Source: Rotaria sp. Silwood1 (taxonomy: Eukaryota; Rotifera; Eurotatoria; Philodinida; Philodinidae). From it: a stretch of DNA of 64,000 nucleotides. The notes below the pieces were generated by a model, which had not been told where the DNA came from, searched no databases, and was given only the letters and a program-made list of their open reading frames with translations. A program made the translations under genes and the position numbers. The stretch is from the NCBI GenBank assembly GCA_905250075.1, contig CAJNOP010000142.1, forward strand, positions 248,001-312,000, in the 5' to 3' direction. Shown here piece after piece: positions 48,472-59,136 of the stretch (position 1 is the stretch's first letter; each line of letters starts with the position of its first letter).

Positions 48472-48546
48472 CACACCCACACTCACACCGCCAACACACA
48501 CAGCACCCACACCCACACCCCACACGACACCCACACCCCACACCCA
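48472..48546. repeat. C-strand telomere-like tract directly after hammerhead motif
   Basis: CACACCCACAC-type units with interruptions (CGCCAACACACACAG) and no G-rich partner. It is the one long tract in the window that is not part of a palindrome. Its orientation equals the C strand of TGTGGG. Confidence 0.8.
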
Positions 48547-50026
48547 AAACTTAAAATTCAGTTTTTGATATAGAATTTTGACATAGAGTAATACTAAAAA
48601 GATTCTCGTAATCTGATTTTTATTAATGGATGGTGCTCATGTTGCATCAGCGCGTGTTTTGAAGTTTGAACTTAAAGTAAAAGAAAATGTAGATCGAAAA
48701 ATGTTGTCGAAGCTTCTGTTTATAGCTTAACTTTATTTAGATTTCAGATATGAAAATTCTGGCTTTTTCTATACTCTATTAGCTGAGATGTTAGTTTAGT
48801 AAAGAGCCCAAAACTGGTAAAACTAGTTTTTTTGGTTCGTTGAATTTCTTCCCTAGACTTGAGTATTTCAAACGCAATTCAATTTCAATACAATTCGCTA
48901 ATTTATTATTGACATAGATACCTATTTATTATTCCAAAGATTGAGTTGTGTGTTGCATTGAATAAGAAGCCAAAAAGGAAACGCTTCTTTCCATTCAATT
49001 ATTTTTTCTTTTTGCTTTATGCAACAAATAGACCAAAGTCGAAATGACCGGCAACGAATTATCTGTGCAGTGGATTTCTGATTGATTTTCAAGGAATACC
49101 ATCACAGTACGCTAATGTTCAAGCTCGTTTCACGTCGTTGATTTTAATCACAATGTTTCCATTGAGAAATAAAATACTTGCGCGTCTCAATTGAAAGAAA
49201 ATTTTGTTGATTCTACCCTAGTGTTGAAAACTATTTGTGAATATCTATTCTCGATTTCAGTTTTAAATCGAAAAAAATCATAGACTGATTTGGCTCCTTA
49301 CTATTCAAATATACTACCATATGATTTCAATTATCACCTACAGGACTCCTACAGCAAGTCACACAGGATTAAAGGAACAGTGATTTTAGGTGATACGAGG
49401 CTTACGATTTTTCTTTGGTTGTTGCGTACAAAAGTAAAAAAATCTGAGTATTGTGAGTGTGATTTCAAGAAAGGGGGGGGGGGGGGGGTGAGTGACATTT
49501 TCAATTCACTGTTGCTTGTGCAGCAATTTTATTTATACGAAATTCATGACTTTGTATCAGATGTAAAAAATAAAATATCTTAATTCAATTTTTTTCGTTA
49601 GAAAATTTATTTGATGAAATCTGAGTGCCTCATATAGACATACAAGAAGACTTTGCATAGCATACATCTCTTCATCCTGAAGAAACTTACAACATGTATA
49701 CTTATTGATTGATTCTTTTTCTCCTGTCTGCAATATATAATACGATGCATCAGTGAAGTGAAATAGAAACGCTCATTTTCTTGTCGAACACAATCGCACA
49801 CTACAATCAAGATCAAGTCGATAAACATAGCAAAACACAGGATAATTATTCTTATCCAGCATTGTTGACTATACTTGTAGATCCACACAATATTCCGTTT
49901 TATCGTCCGCTATCGGTACCATCTGTCGATAAAGTTTCTCATCAAGTGCGTAATTCACCATTGCAATTTTTGTCTTTATTCTTACGAGTCATTCAATCTA
50001 GTATCATCATTCATTGACAAAAGATA
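48547..50026. other. Intergenic, with a G16 homopolymer
   Basis: No gene is assigned. G16 lies at 49473-49488. A frame at 49781-50017 (+, 78 codons, Pro/Ser-containing) could be an upstream exon of the lectin gene but has no motif. Confidence 0.45.
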
Positions 50027-50178
50027 TGCGATCTCGTTTTGTTATCCATGTAACCACCCGATCACCAAAAAATAATATCCATCCGACGAACAATCAGTCT
50101 GCCAATCCTCAAGACATTTTGTTCCCGGTTATATTCTTAAAATCTTTGATTATTCATATTTTCTCTTTATGTAAATAG

Positions 50179-53100
50179 ATGTCAACTATTTTGGCTGCGC
50201 GTTATCATCAAGATAAACCCCAGGCTGCCGTGATGGTGGCTGGGGGGGGGGGNNNNNNNNNNNNNNNNNNNNNNNNNNNNNNNNNNNNNNNNNNNNNNNN
50301 NNNNNNNNNNNNNNNNNNNNNNNNNNNNNNNNNNNNNNNNNNNNNNNNNNNNCCCCCCCCCCCCCCCCCCCCCCGGGGATGTCTTTGCAACAGCCCAGGA
50401 TAAATCTGCCAAACAAATTGTCAAACAAAATTTTGGTAAATCAGTAAACAATCAAACACCTGCCGACAATGCCACCAAAATTGATCAATATTCCCAGTCA
50501 TCAATACAGGTGATATAGGAAAATGAGGAGCATACTCATTATTAGATTCTATACACCTAAGTATTTATTATTGAAGATCTGGAAATTGTTTAGTTTTCGT
50601 TCTATGAACAAGTTCTTATTTTTGAAGTATATACATCTTCATCGAATTTTAGAAACGGTCACAAGTTCTAGTTTCATACAAAATTTGATAGAGAGAGTGT
50701 TCAACAATTTTTTATCCTAATAAGTATATTTGTGTGCAACCAGTATGTTTGACCACATACTCTATTAGCTAAACCCTTAATAAAGTGGTTCTTCAGACTG
50801 CGAGAATGATCATTGTAATAAAAATCTAATGTTTTTCTATAAGTAAACGATTTTTATGTTTACTTTCTACACTTTCTTTGCCTTTGATCAATGAGCGACG
50901 TAATTTGAACCCATACAACAGCTAATTTTAAGAAATAGAATTTATATCTAACAAATTTAGTGAAAAAGAATAGAATGACAATAGAACTAGAGAACTTTAG
51001 CATTCTGTTGCGCAAAAACTGCATTTTGACGTGTTTTCAAAGAAAATGTTTGCCTTTGAGCATCGTTTACATAAAACAAACTGGGAATGTATTCATTTAC
51101 ACAGGGTTTATGTCGAAAAAAAGTGTTTCAAAAGGGAAGTATTAAATAAGGATTGAAAACGCAAGGAAATACTATCATGTTATAAGTATTTGAACAGCCT
51201 TTTTCTTAGTTAGTCTCCATACTGTAATTGAACTTTTCCTGGTGTCATCAAAAACACCTGCCTTAGAAAACAGGTTAGAGTTTGATCAAAAGTCAGATGA
51301 TGTATTGAAGGAATTTCGAGAATATATTTTAGAAAGATAACGAATGGTCAATAAGTATTTATTGGTAAAAACTAAAATGACTTAGTCTTGATGATATTTC
51401 CATTTCTGTTAGTAAAATGTAAAATTATTTTTGTACCAATGGGTCATATTTGCATTTGAGTTATTGTTACAAATAGTTTTATTTGATTCGATGATAGAAG
51501 TGAAACCAAAATGAAACTATTTATCCTTTTTCTTTTATCTATATTCATCTTTTAAATTAATTCAGGCAACTGGCTTATGGTCAGATGGAGTGAATTTTCA
51601 GGATACTCATCATCGAACGTCGTACAGAAATAAAAAGAAATGGTAAATAGTTGTTTTGCATTTTTTTCTTATTAAGTTTTAAAAATGTTTCATTTAGCTA
51701 TTTTAAATACATTCATTGCCAATATTCACCTATCTGTTTATTTCTGTCTCTACTTGCTCTTCTACTTTTTGGCGCGGGCATTTCTGCAATGCTTGTCGCA
51801 TTGATCGGCATCCCTAAAACGACAATAACAACAACAACAGTGAGGACAACAACAACCTCAACGACGACAACAACAACTACTACTGGTAAGTAGTAGGCTA
51901 AATAGTTAAGTATTGTTTCCTGTAACGGTTTAATGAATATATTTTCAATTCTTGAAAAGTGTTGAACTTCCCATGTACTAAGATCGTTGAGATACGTCAA
52001 CTTTGCACTACAAATATCTCGAAAAATGGAGAAACATCATGTCAGAAAACAAAGCCCATTCGATCATGCGCAACGAAGAGAAAAAGAAGTGGCTGCAGTT
52101 CCTCGATCTTTTCCCCTCATTTTCGATGGTCTATAGCTTTTTAGTTCAAAGAACCATTTTGATTGAATGCATGTTGCTTTTTTTTATCAGGGAATTAGGC
52201 ATATTTTGGGCTGATAAAATAGATTAGTCTTTAGTTAGTAAATCAAGTTTCTCTTGAAAAATATTGATAAATAAAGTTGTAGAATTTATGCAGTCAGCGC
52301 TATTCTTTGATAAATCTATATGCTCTCTAGATAAGTTTTCAACTAGTGTCTGAAACTCAAGATGATCTTACTTGAAGGCAGTTAGAACTCCGATAGAACT
52401 CTGAAGATTGGATTAAATCGAATGGGTTCGTAGGATTGACTACAATACTCGTTTTTTTTTTGACTTATTTAGTCGACGACTAGCACTTTTCAGGTGTTTT
52501 TTCTTGAATTATGTTCTATTTCATATGATTTATGAGATAATTTGAATAAGATTAGAAAATATTTTACTATAACCTTGAATTCCAGTTCCGGCAGTTTTCT
52601 CGAGATCCTGGCTCGGTACTGATTCTGGTGGTCGGAACTGAAATCAGAATCAGAACTGGTCGAACATATCTCTAATCATGCTGTGGTTTTGCATTTTGTA
52701 GTACAAGATATTAGTATAACAATAATAAATTAATTTATGATACACGAAAAACTTTACTTGAAAACTAAGAGAGTTAAGAACATCATATAGTCTCGGAGTC
52801 CAGTTCCGCACATCTTTATTCGCATCTTATTGAACATAATAAAAAATGTTTGAAGGACTTTTTTATTTTCTATATATGTAGGCATAGGTAAATGATGTAA
52901 TCTCAATTTTTTTGGTAAAAGATGCGCCGTCAAAACAAGAGGAAAGAGTGGGACTTCGGGAGTGCATACTTCCCTGTACTTCACTCGTATTTCACCGTGC
53001 ATTAGTTCCTGTATAGGATGATCCCTATAACTTTTCAAGAGATATCGATAGCTGCTGTTAGGTTGGACCATTTTTAAAGTGAGTCAACTAAAACAAATCT

Positions 53101-55026
53101 TTAGTGGCTTCACTTAGCCGTTGGTATTAATAAAGAAAGATCAACAACCTCCTGTTAATTTGTTAATATTAAGTGCTAATGAATCACTTAATACTTGGTA
53201 TTAGGTTAGGCTTTTCTCTTTGGCACTTCACTTCAAATTGAGCGAGTCAGTGATTAGCATGAGGTAAATACCATTTCATTTTGGTATGTTCCTTATGCAG
53301 AGGCTATGTTTAAAAAGAAAACGCTTTTGCATACAGTTTTATCAAAGGCTTCGGCCCCAGAAATCCGTTTTGGCATGGCATGCCTTCAGCCAATCCGATT
53401 TTAGTATCCTTTTGTACTTGTTGGGTAAGGAATAGGCTTGTTGAATTCTGATAGCCATTGCTGAAATATGCCTTGCTAAATGAATGCTATGAGAAAAAGG
53501 ATTCCTTAACGCCGGGGAGCTTCAGTCAAACTTTGGAAATAGTTATTTCCGAAAAATAGGCATTTTATAAGGAAAATTCTGGCATAGTATTAAATTGAAA
53601 AACTTAACCTTACCGCTAATGAGGAAAGATCAGCAGATGTTATGCTCCGTTTCGTATGGGCTATCTGCCATTTTATACAGCTCGGTGAGTAGAACATCTG
53701 ATATAAAGGGTTCATCCCTATACTAAACTTTTAAGGAACAATGAAGTATCGTGTTGTTTGAAATATTATTATGGGACTCTTAGCTGAAAGCTTGAGTTTT
53801 AAGAGTATTATGATTTCAACTCATTTAGATTTTTCAATTGAATAAATCATACTTGAATATACATATCCATATGTTACACTTAAACACAAAATTTAAGTAT
53901 ATCTTTACTAGGAATATTTTAAATATAATCAATTCGGTAACTATGGAATAATCAGTTATTGCATCTAAAATTATTTTAAAGGCTATTCGAGAATACTTCT
54001 GTTTTTTGTATAAAACTAACACTAAAGCATTATTATTTTTGTATTTCAGTCTATGAGAGCCTACCTAATTGCTTTCTTACAAATTTTTAAAATAGCGAGG
54101 AAAAACTCAGCTGTTAAATCTATGCAAGAAGCGTTCTCGAATAGTCCTTAAAATAATTTTAGACACAACAAGACAAACAATCCGACAGTTGAATCCCATC
54201 GGATCCGATGGAAATCCTGGTTGCGTATCCACTAACAGATCCATAATGTTGGAATTCGATCGGATCCTGAAGAAACTGGTCGAAATTCGATGAGATTCTA
54301 CAATAAGTGATGCATCAGTTGTCAATTAAGCACCTCATTTTTATCCGGTTGACGATTTTCTTGAATTTGGTCAAAAACTCAAAATGGTACAAATATCGAA
54401 AAGTAAGTGTGCCGATAATCACAGGTTATGAAAGTAAAAATCTCCACTACTCTCACATTCTCACATGCGTCCTTATCTTTGTTTTCGACCAAATTCAAGT
54501 TTACCCGTACACCCCGTATTTTGTCAGATAATAAATTGTCATAACAATTTTCAAATCACTTGATTTTGTGCTGAGAAGAAATATAACTTTTTTTTCAATT
54601 GAAACAGGTGTTTGCGGTCACGCTTATTACATTGAATCATTAATGAATCACTTGGTGATTGATCTTTTAGGTGGCTCAACTACAGTAGGCACTCAGCTTG
54701 TTACTAATTATATTAATAATGGAAGCGGTGTAATTCCATACACTCAATTGTGGTTTTTCGATCCAAATGGAACTGTTCGAAACGCAGCTGCTGGATTGGT
54801 GATTCAAATCAGTGGCGGTATTGCTGGAACAAATCTCGTTCTAGGGACAAATATCGTGGCACAAAATCAAATATGGTTATTTAGTGGCGTAACGATGTCT
54901 TGTCCAGCTGCAAGCAAAGTTATGGATATCACAGGAAGCAATGCATCTCCTAATACATATGTTGTTGCTTGGTCTTCGACTGGTGGTACTAATCAAAAAT
55001 GGACCACAATCCCATATACATGTTGA
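50179..55026 (+). CDS. Type II membrane protein with ricin-B-type lectin domain
   Basis: Exons: 50179 across the N gap to 50509, 51566-51642, 51698-51885 and 54608-55026. Junctions are GT-AG and phases 0, 2, 1 all match. A cytoplasmic region (DVFATAQDKSAKQIV) is followed by one membrane span in exon 3 (ICLFLSLLALLLFGAGISAM). A stalk of nearly pure Thr comes next, probably O-glycosylated. The C-terminal domain of about 139 residues is a beta-trefoil lectin with QxW-type motifs (TQLWFF, NQIWLF, NQKWTT) and three near-equal repeats; such domains bind sugars. It would display a lectin at the cell surface. The 5' end is uncertain: an in-frame stop precedes the ATG, and an exon near 50030-50129 ending at a possible donor (CCG|GTTATA) could precede it. 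Intron 4 is 2.7 kb. The exact sequence in the gap is unknown. Confidence 0.78.
50253..50352. other. 100-N assembly gap between poly-G and poly-C
   Basis: G11 runs into the gap and C22 runs out of it. The round length suggests a gap of unknown size inside the first exon of the lectin gene. Homopolymers of opposite bases on the two sides suggest sequencing failure and not real coding sequence. Confidence 0.9.
51886..54607. other. Long intron of lectin gene, no recognised content
   Basis: 2.7 kb with no recognised element. A 105-codon frame on minus at 52754-53071 is coherent (MVQPNSSYRYLLKSYRDHP) but unassigned. A frame at 52003-52227 (+) has no motif. The intron is far longer than the 51-83-bp introns of other genes here, so an insertion is likely. 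Confidence 0.45.
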
Positions 55027-55394
55027 AATTCAAAAAATGAACAAAAAAACATTTCTAAACACTGCAGCGTTCATCACCGGATACGCACTTTTGTCAGAAA
55101 CTTGCAAGCATAACTCAAGTGAATCTAGAGCACTGATTCTCTAGTTTCATAATTTACTTGATTTGTTGACAAATCCGATTAGATGACGAAACAGTTGCGT
55201 GTCTCGTATGAACTACAACATATTTCGACTCTCTGTAAGGAACTCTGTCACATATTGAGCTTCAGATTGAAAATCGGAAGCACCGATGAATTTCTAGTTT
55301 TCTAATACATGAGTAATGAAGAAAGATAACAGCACAATAGCATTTCAGAAACAAGAAAGAATAGATGAAGAGATCAACCAAGTAACCCATAGAG
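55027..55394. other. Intergenic, no recognised gene
   Basis: Short AT-rich stretch between the lectin stop codon and the next palindrome, without motif-bearing frames. Confidence 0.45.
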
Positions 55395-55590
55395 GTGGGG
55401 TGTGGGTGTGGGTATGGATGTGGGTGTGGGTATGGGTGTGGGTGTGCGTATGGATGTGGGTGTGCGGGGTGTGAGTGTGTGTATTGTCTTCACACGCAGT
55501 GTGGGTGCGAATATGGAAGATTTTCTGGCTCATACCCACATCCACACCCACACCTACGCACAGTCACACCCACCCACATCCACACTCTCA
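55395..55590. repeat. Telomere-like head-to-head palindrome
   Basis: GGTGGGGTGTGGGTGTGGGT on the left with many GGTGTGGGTATGG units, a central GTCTTCACACGCAGTGTGG that is itself a small hairpin, and CCCACATCCACACCCAC on the right, ending CACACTC. It borders the hAT-like fragment at 55591. Confidence 0.85.
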
Positions 55591-56084
55591 AGATTGTTAA
55601 CCAGTAGACTAAACTCTGAAGCTACAAGTTTTTCTTGAACTATATGATGTCGTTTAGCACTTCCTGTAAAATAGTTATACAGTTCTTGTAAAAGATAGAA
55701 TAGTGAAATAAATTCTGTACTACAGTCACAAGTATTCTTAACTGCTAAGTTAGAAGAATGTGCCCCATAAGGTATGAAAATTACTTCTCGTTGTAATTTG
55801 TCATTAACACAGGCTTGAACACATTTGTTTCCACCAGCCATGTCGTTACAGTTGTCATAACATTGAGCAATCAATTTATTCGGTGAAATATTCAGCCGTT
55901 CCATTATAGAAAAAAAATATGTTGCAAATATCTAAACCAATTTTACTTGACAACTCGACCGTCGAAATTAGTCTTTTTTCGACATTGAAATTGTTTGCAA
56001 ATCGAACAACAATCGTATAAATTTCTCCATTAGATACATCAGGTGTACTATCTATCATTACCGAATAGAATAAAGAGTTATTCA
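55591..56084 (-). pseudogene. hAT-like transposase fragment between two palindromes
   Basis: Two minus frames join at a one-base shift in the A/T homopolymer near 55909-55917. The first reads FYSVMIDSTPDVSNGEIYTI, the second CYDNCNDMAGG and GAHSSNLAVKNTCDCSTEF. These match the middle of hAT-type or ZMYM-like proteins (a catalytic-domain DxTxD segment and a YDxxxxM segment). The fragment starts and stops within a few bases of the palindromes at 55395-55590 and 56085-56514. No N-terminal or C-terminal part remains. Non-functional. Confidence 0.72.
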
Positions 56085-56514
56085 GGGTGTGGGTGTGGGT
56101 GTGAGGTGTGGGTGGGTGTGGGCGCGAGTGGATGTGGGTATGGGTGTGGGTATGGGTGTGGGTATGGGTGTGGGTGGATGTGGGTGTGGGGTGGTTGTGG
56201 GTGTGGGTGTGTGGGTGTGGGTGTGGATGTGGGTGTGGGGTGTGGATGGGTGTGGGGTGTGGGTCTTCTCTTCACTCACACCACACCCACATCCCAGATC
56301 CCACACCCCACATTCCACACCCACGCCCCACATCGACACCCACACCCACACCCACATCCACACACCCACACTCACACCCACACCCACACCCACACACCCA
56401 CACCCACACCCACCACACATCCACACCCACCCACACCCACCCACACCCACACCCACACCCACACCCACACCCACCCACACTCACACTCACACTCACACCC
56501 CACACCCACACCCT
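56085..56514. repeat. Longest telomere-like palindrome, 430 bp
   Basis: CAGGGTGTGGGTGTGGGTG at the left and CACCCACACCCTAG at the right. About 180 bases are G-rich, with a short spacer CTTCTCTTCACTC near 56265-56277, then about 235 bases C-rich. Perfect TGTGGG hexamers alternate with single-base variants (TATGGG, TGGATG). All overlapping frames are His/Pro/Thr or Cys/Gly repeats and are not genes. Confidence 0.9.
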
Positions 56515-56519
56515 AGGTC

Positions 56520-56945
56520 ATTCAATGGGAATAGTTGATTCTATTAAAACACACTTTGGCCGTTTCATTCAATTATCAGCTAATGATTGCTTGGAATATC
56601 ATAATGCTTTACTTACTACACCTCATTCACACGTTACAATCAGTTTAGGTAAATTTCTCTTCTACCTATAAAACAATATTGATTATTCTTTTTAAAGGCT
56701 TTATCAATGACGTTTGCTCAATTATTTGTTACACCCCTTGATACAGTAAGTGAAACTTTATCACAATCTTTTGCTGGTACTATGCGTTATGTACCTATAA
56801 TTTTATCTATTGTTATTATTCATATTCAAGTATATCATTATATGAAGTACATTTACCTTTTATGATGGGTTCTCTTTGACCATCTCTACATGTTGCTATT
56901 ACAACAAGTAACACGAACCAAACGTTGCTAAGTCCTATACTGAAC
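56520..56945 (+). pseudogene. Possible CLIC-like chloride channel (CLCC1-type) fragment
   Basis: Starts in mid-protein at the palindrome border with GHSMGIVDSIKTHFGRFIQ, then CLEYHNALLTTPHSH. A break follows (short intron or shift at about 56640-56697). Then comes ALSMTFAQLFVTPLDTVSETL with hydrophobic YVPIILSIVIIHI, and in a shifted frame VHLPFMMGSL before TGA. The order (Cys-containing helix, amphipathic segment with a Pro-Leu pair, hydrophobic span) recalls CLCC1-type ER membrane channels, but this is a hand comparison. Two frame breaks and a stop mark it as decayed. Confidence 0.4.
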
Positions 56946-58759
56946 AGAGAATAATATTATAGAAATAAAATAAAATAATCAATTGCAAAGTTTTGGATTT
57001 CATCGATTTATCTTTATTTAACATTTATCAATATTTTCATGGTACTAACATTTTTAGATATAATTAATCCTTTGGCTACTGTCAAAAGATATAAATGCGT
57101 AAAATAGACGGGTTGTAAAAAAAACAAACGATGATGCGGAAGGTTACTTCTGCTCGAAGTTTGCATTTAAGCAGACGTATCTACCAATCGGGCAGTATAA
57201 GTGATTGCATAAGTTTTCACAATTATACAGCTCATCATGTATATATTCGTTGTTGGTAACCAAAGGATTAATCCTAATATATTAATAGTAATAGAAACAA
57301 TGTCCTATTATGTTGCATGGTGTGAGCATGGGTGTACGTGTGAGTATCAGAGAAGTCGGGGTATGGATAGGATGTGGGTCATCTCATCACCCAAATCCAC
57401 GTTCACATCTTCGTTGTGAACTTTCACTTTGTATTTGTCATTTATTTTTGAGATTTTAATGAGGGTAATTTGAGATTGATTGTATACCAGTGTTACTTGA
57501 ACGAAGATTGTTATTTACATCAATAGATCAGAACATTGTACGTAGGATGTAAAGAAGTTTTTTTTTTGTAGTCACATCAGGATATTTGATAATCGCAATA
57601 GATAGAGATGATCAGTTATTTCAAGAACAGCATCTTACATGTTTGCAAGCATTGATGAAATTGCTTATACCGTTATCATGGACAATGAATGATACTTGCT
57701 ATCTGAATGATTAATCAATTTTTTGTTAAATTGTACAATATCAATTTATTTTCAATGAAGTGATACAACAAACGATTGTCACATTCATCAAAGATTATGG
57801 GATCGAGAAACCATGCATCATGTATCAATAAAAATTCAGTCGAACGACAAAGGGTCTCCTTTCAATTCTATCAACACGAATGCCGATGTTCTATTGGAAA
57901 TCAAATCTTCAATGATCGTTCATTCTCAGATCAGTGCAGCCTATCTCAAGTTTTTCTTCGTCAGTCATTTCTTTGACACTGCTGATGCATTGTATAGTTC
58001 GATGAATGAGATACTCTACGGTTTCATCGATAATTTCAAAGAATCATCTGAAATTGTTCATGATTGATCGATGAGCGCAAACATTGGCTATATGACTTCA
58101 TTGATCGGTGCTATTGACCATCGAGAAGAGACCGATGACAATATTCACTCGGTACAATCGACACAACATTTGAAATCATTTTTCTCTTGACTTTCCTTGC
58201 TCGATATCCATTAAAATCGATTGAGAGATTTCGAACAATTGAATGTAGAAATTTCGCAGTTTTAAGATGCATTTGATGGTGAAGATCAAACATGAGCGTG
58301 GATCTAACTAAAATGTAAAACCACACTCACACTTTCAATCAGGTCTGCACGATCACCTAGCATGCCTTTCATTGTTTGCCTAAGTCTGCGAAGCAACAGA
58401 GGTTGTCGGTAGGTATTAGCATTTGAACCATACAATAACACACACCCACTTGCACAACCAGACCTACGCCCTAGTCTTTCTGGCTATATATTGAAAATTC
58501 GAAAGAAAATGTTGCTCAGGTCGTTATGTTTCGGAATCTAAGGGAATATCTCTTAAACAGCACGGTTTTAATTTGACTGTGATCAGATTTCTGTTTTATT
58601 ATCTCAAAATCAAATTTTTCTCATGCTCTAAAAACGTTTAACGACAATAGTTGATTATTACTAGCGTCAAGCAATGTCATTCAAATCGATTATAATCTGA
58701 TAATACAAAAGGCGATATTTTTTCATGATTTTGCCGTGAGATCCGTAGTTTTTTCGTAA
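56946..58759. other. Intergenic with an unrecognised coherent ORF pair
   Basis: Frames at 57577-57714 (LIIAIDRDDQLFQEQ) and 57813-58067 (VLLEIKSSMIVHSQISAAY) read as normal soluble helical protein and may be two exons or a broken gene. I do not recognise them. The acceptor-like TTTGTAG at 57564-57570 fits a splice. A degenerate telomere-like hairpin lies at 57316-57420. Confidence 0.4.
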
Positions 58760-59136
58760 GATGAATAAAGATTGTGGATCCTTAAACTGCACAGAATTTC
58801 TTTTATACCTACTTCGTAAAGGTCTCGAAAATGTTTGAGAACGATTAATCAGACGTATTGTCGCTGTGTCACTCTACCTATGTACCAATTTTACATTAGC
58901 TCCATAGTTGTAAAAAATAATTACTCCTCTCCTGCAGCGATCTACATTAATGTAGCTCGCTGCAGGAGAGGAGTAATTACTCTTTGCCACTATGGATCTA
59001 ATGTAAAATCAGTACGTTGGTAAAGGAATGTATCGACAATACGTCTGATTAATCGTTCTCAAACATTTTCGAGACCTTTACGAAGTAGGTATAAAAGAAA
59101 TACTGTGCAGTTGAAGGATTCATCATTTTTATTCAC
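58760..59136. mobile_element. 377-bp palindromic foldback element
   Basis: Arms of about 170 bases meet at a short centre. The inner arm holds GCTGCAGGAGAGGAGTAAT (58962-58980) and its inverse. The outer ends read AGATGAATAAAGAT and the inverse of AGTGAATAAAAAT. Non-coding, full-length inverse similarity. Confidence 0.85.

Noticed and set aside
54262-54300. CTGAAGA followed by GAAA, like a hammerhead
   Set aside because: The 8 bases between the motifs cannot form stem II and stem I does not pair.
55395-55638. Gly/Cys-rich and His/Thr-rich frames
   Set aside because: Low-complexity translations of the palindrome.
56043-56671. Open frames of up to 187 codons on both strands rich in His/Pro/Thr or Cys/Gly/Val/Trp
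   Set aside because: They are translations of the TGTGGG/CCCACA palindrome in all frames; only the last about 45 codons (from 56520) look like protein and belong to a separate fragment.
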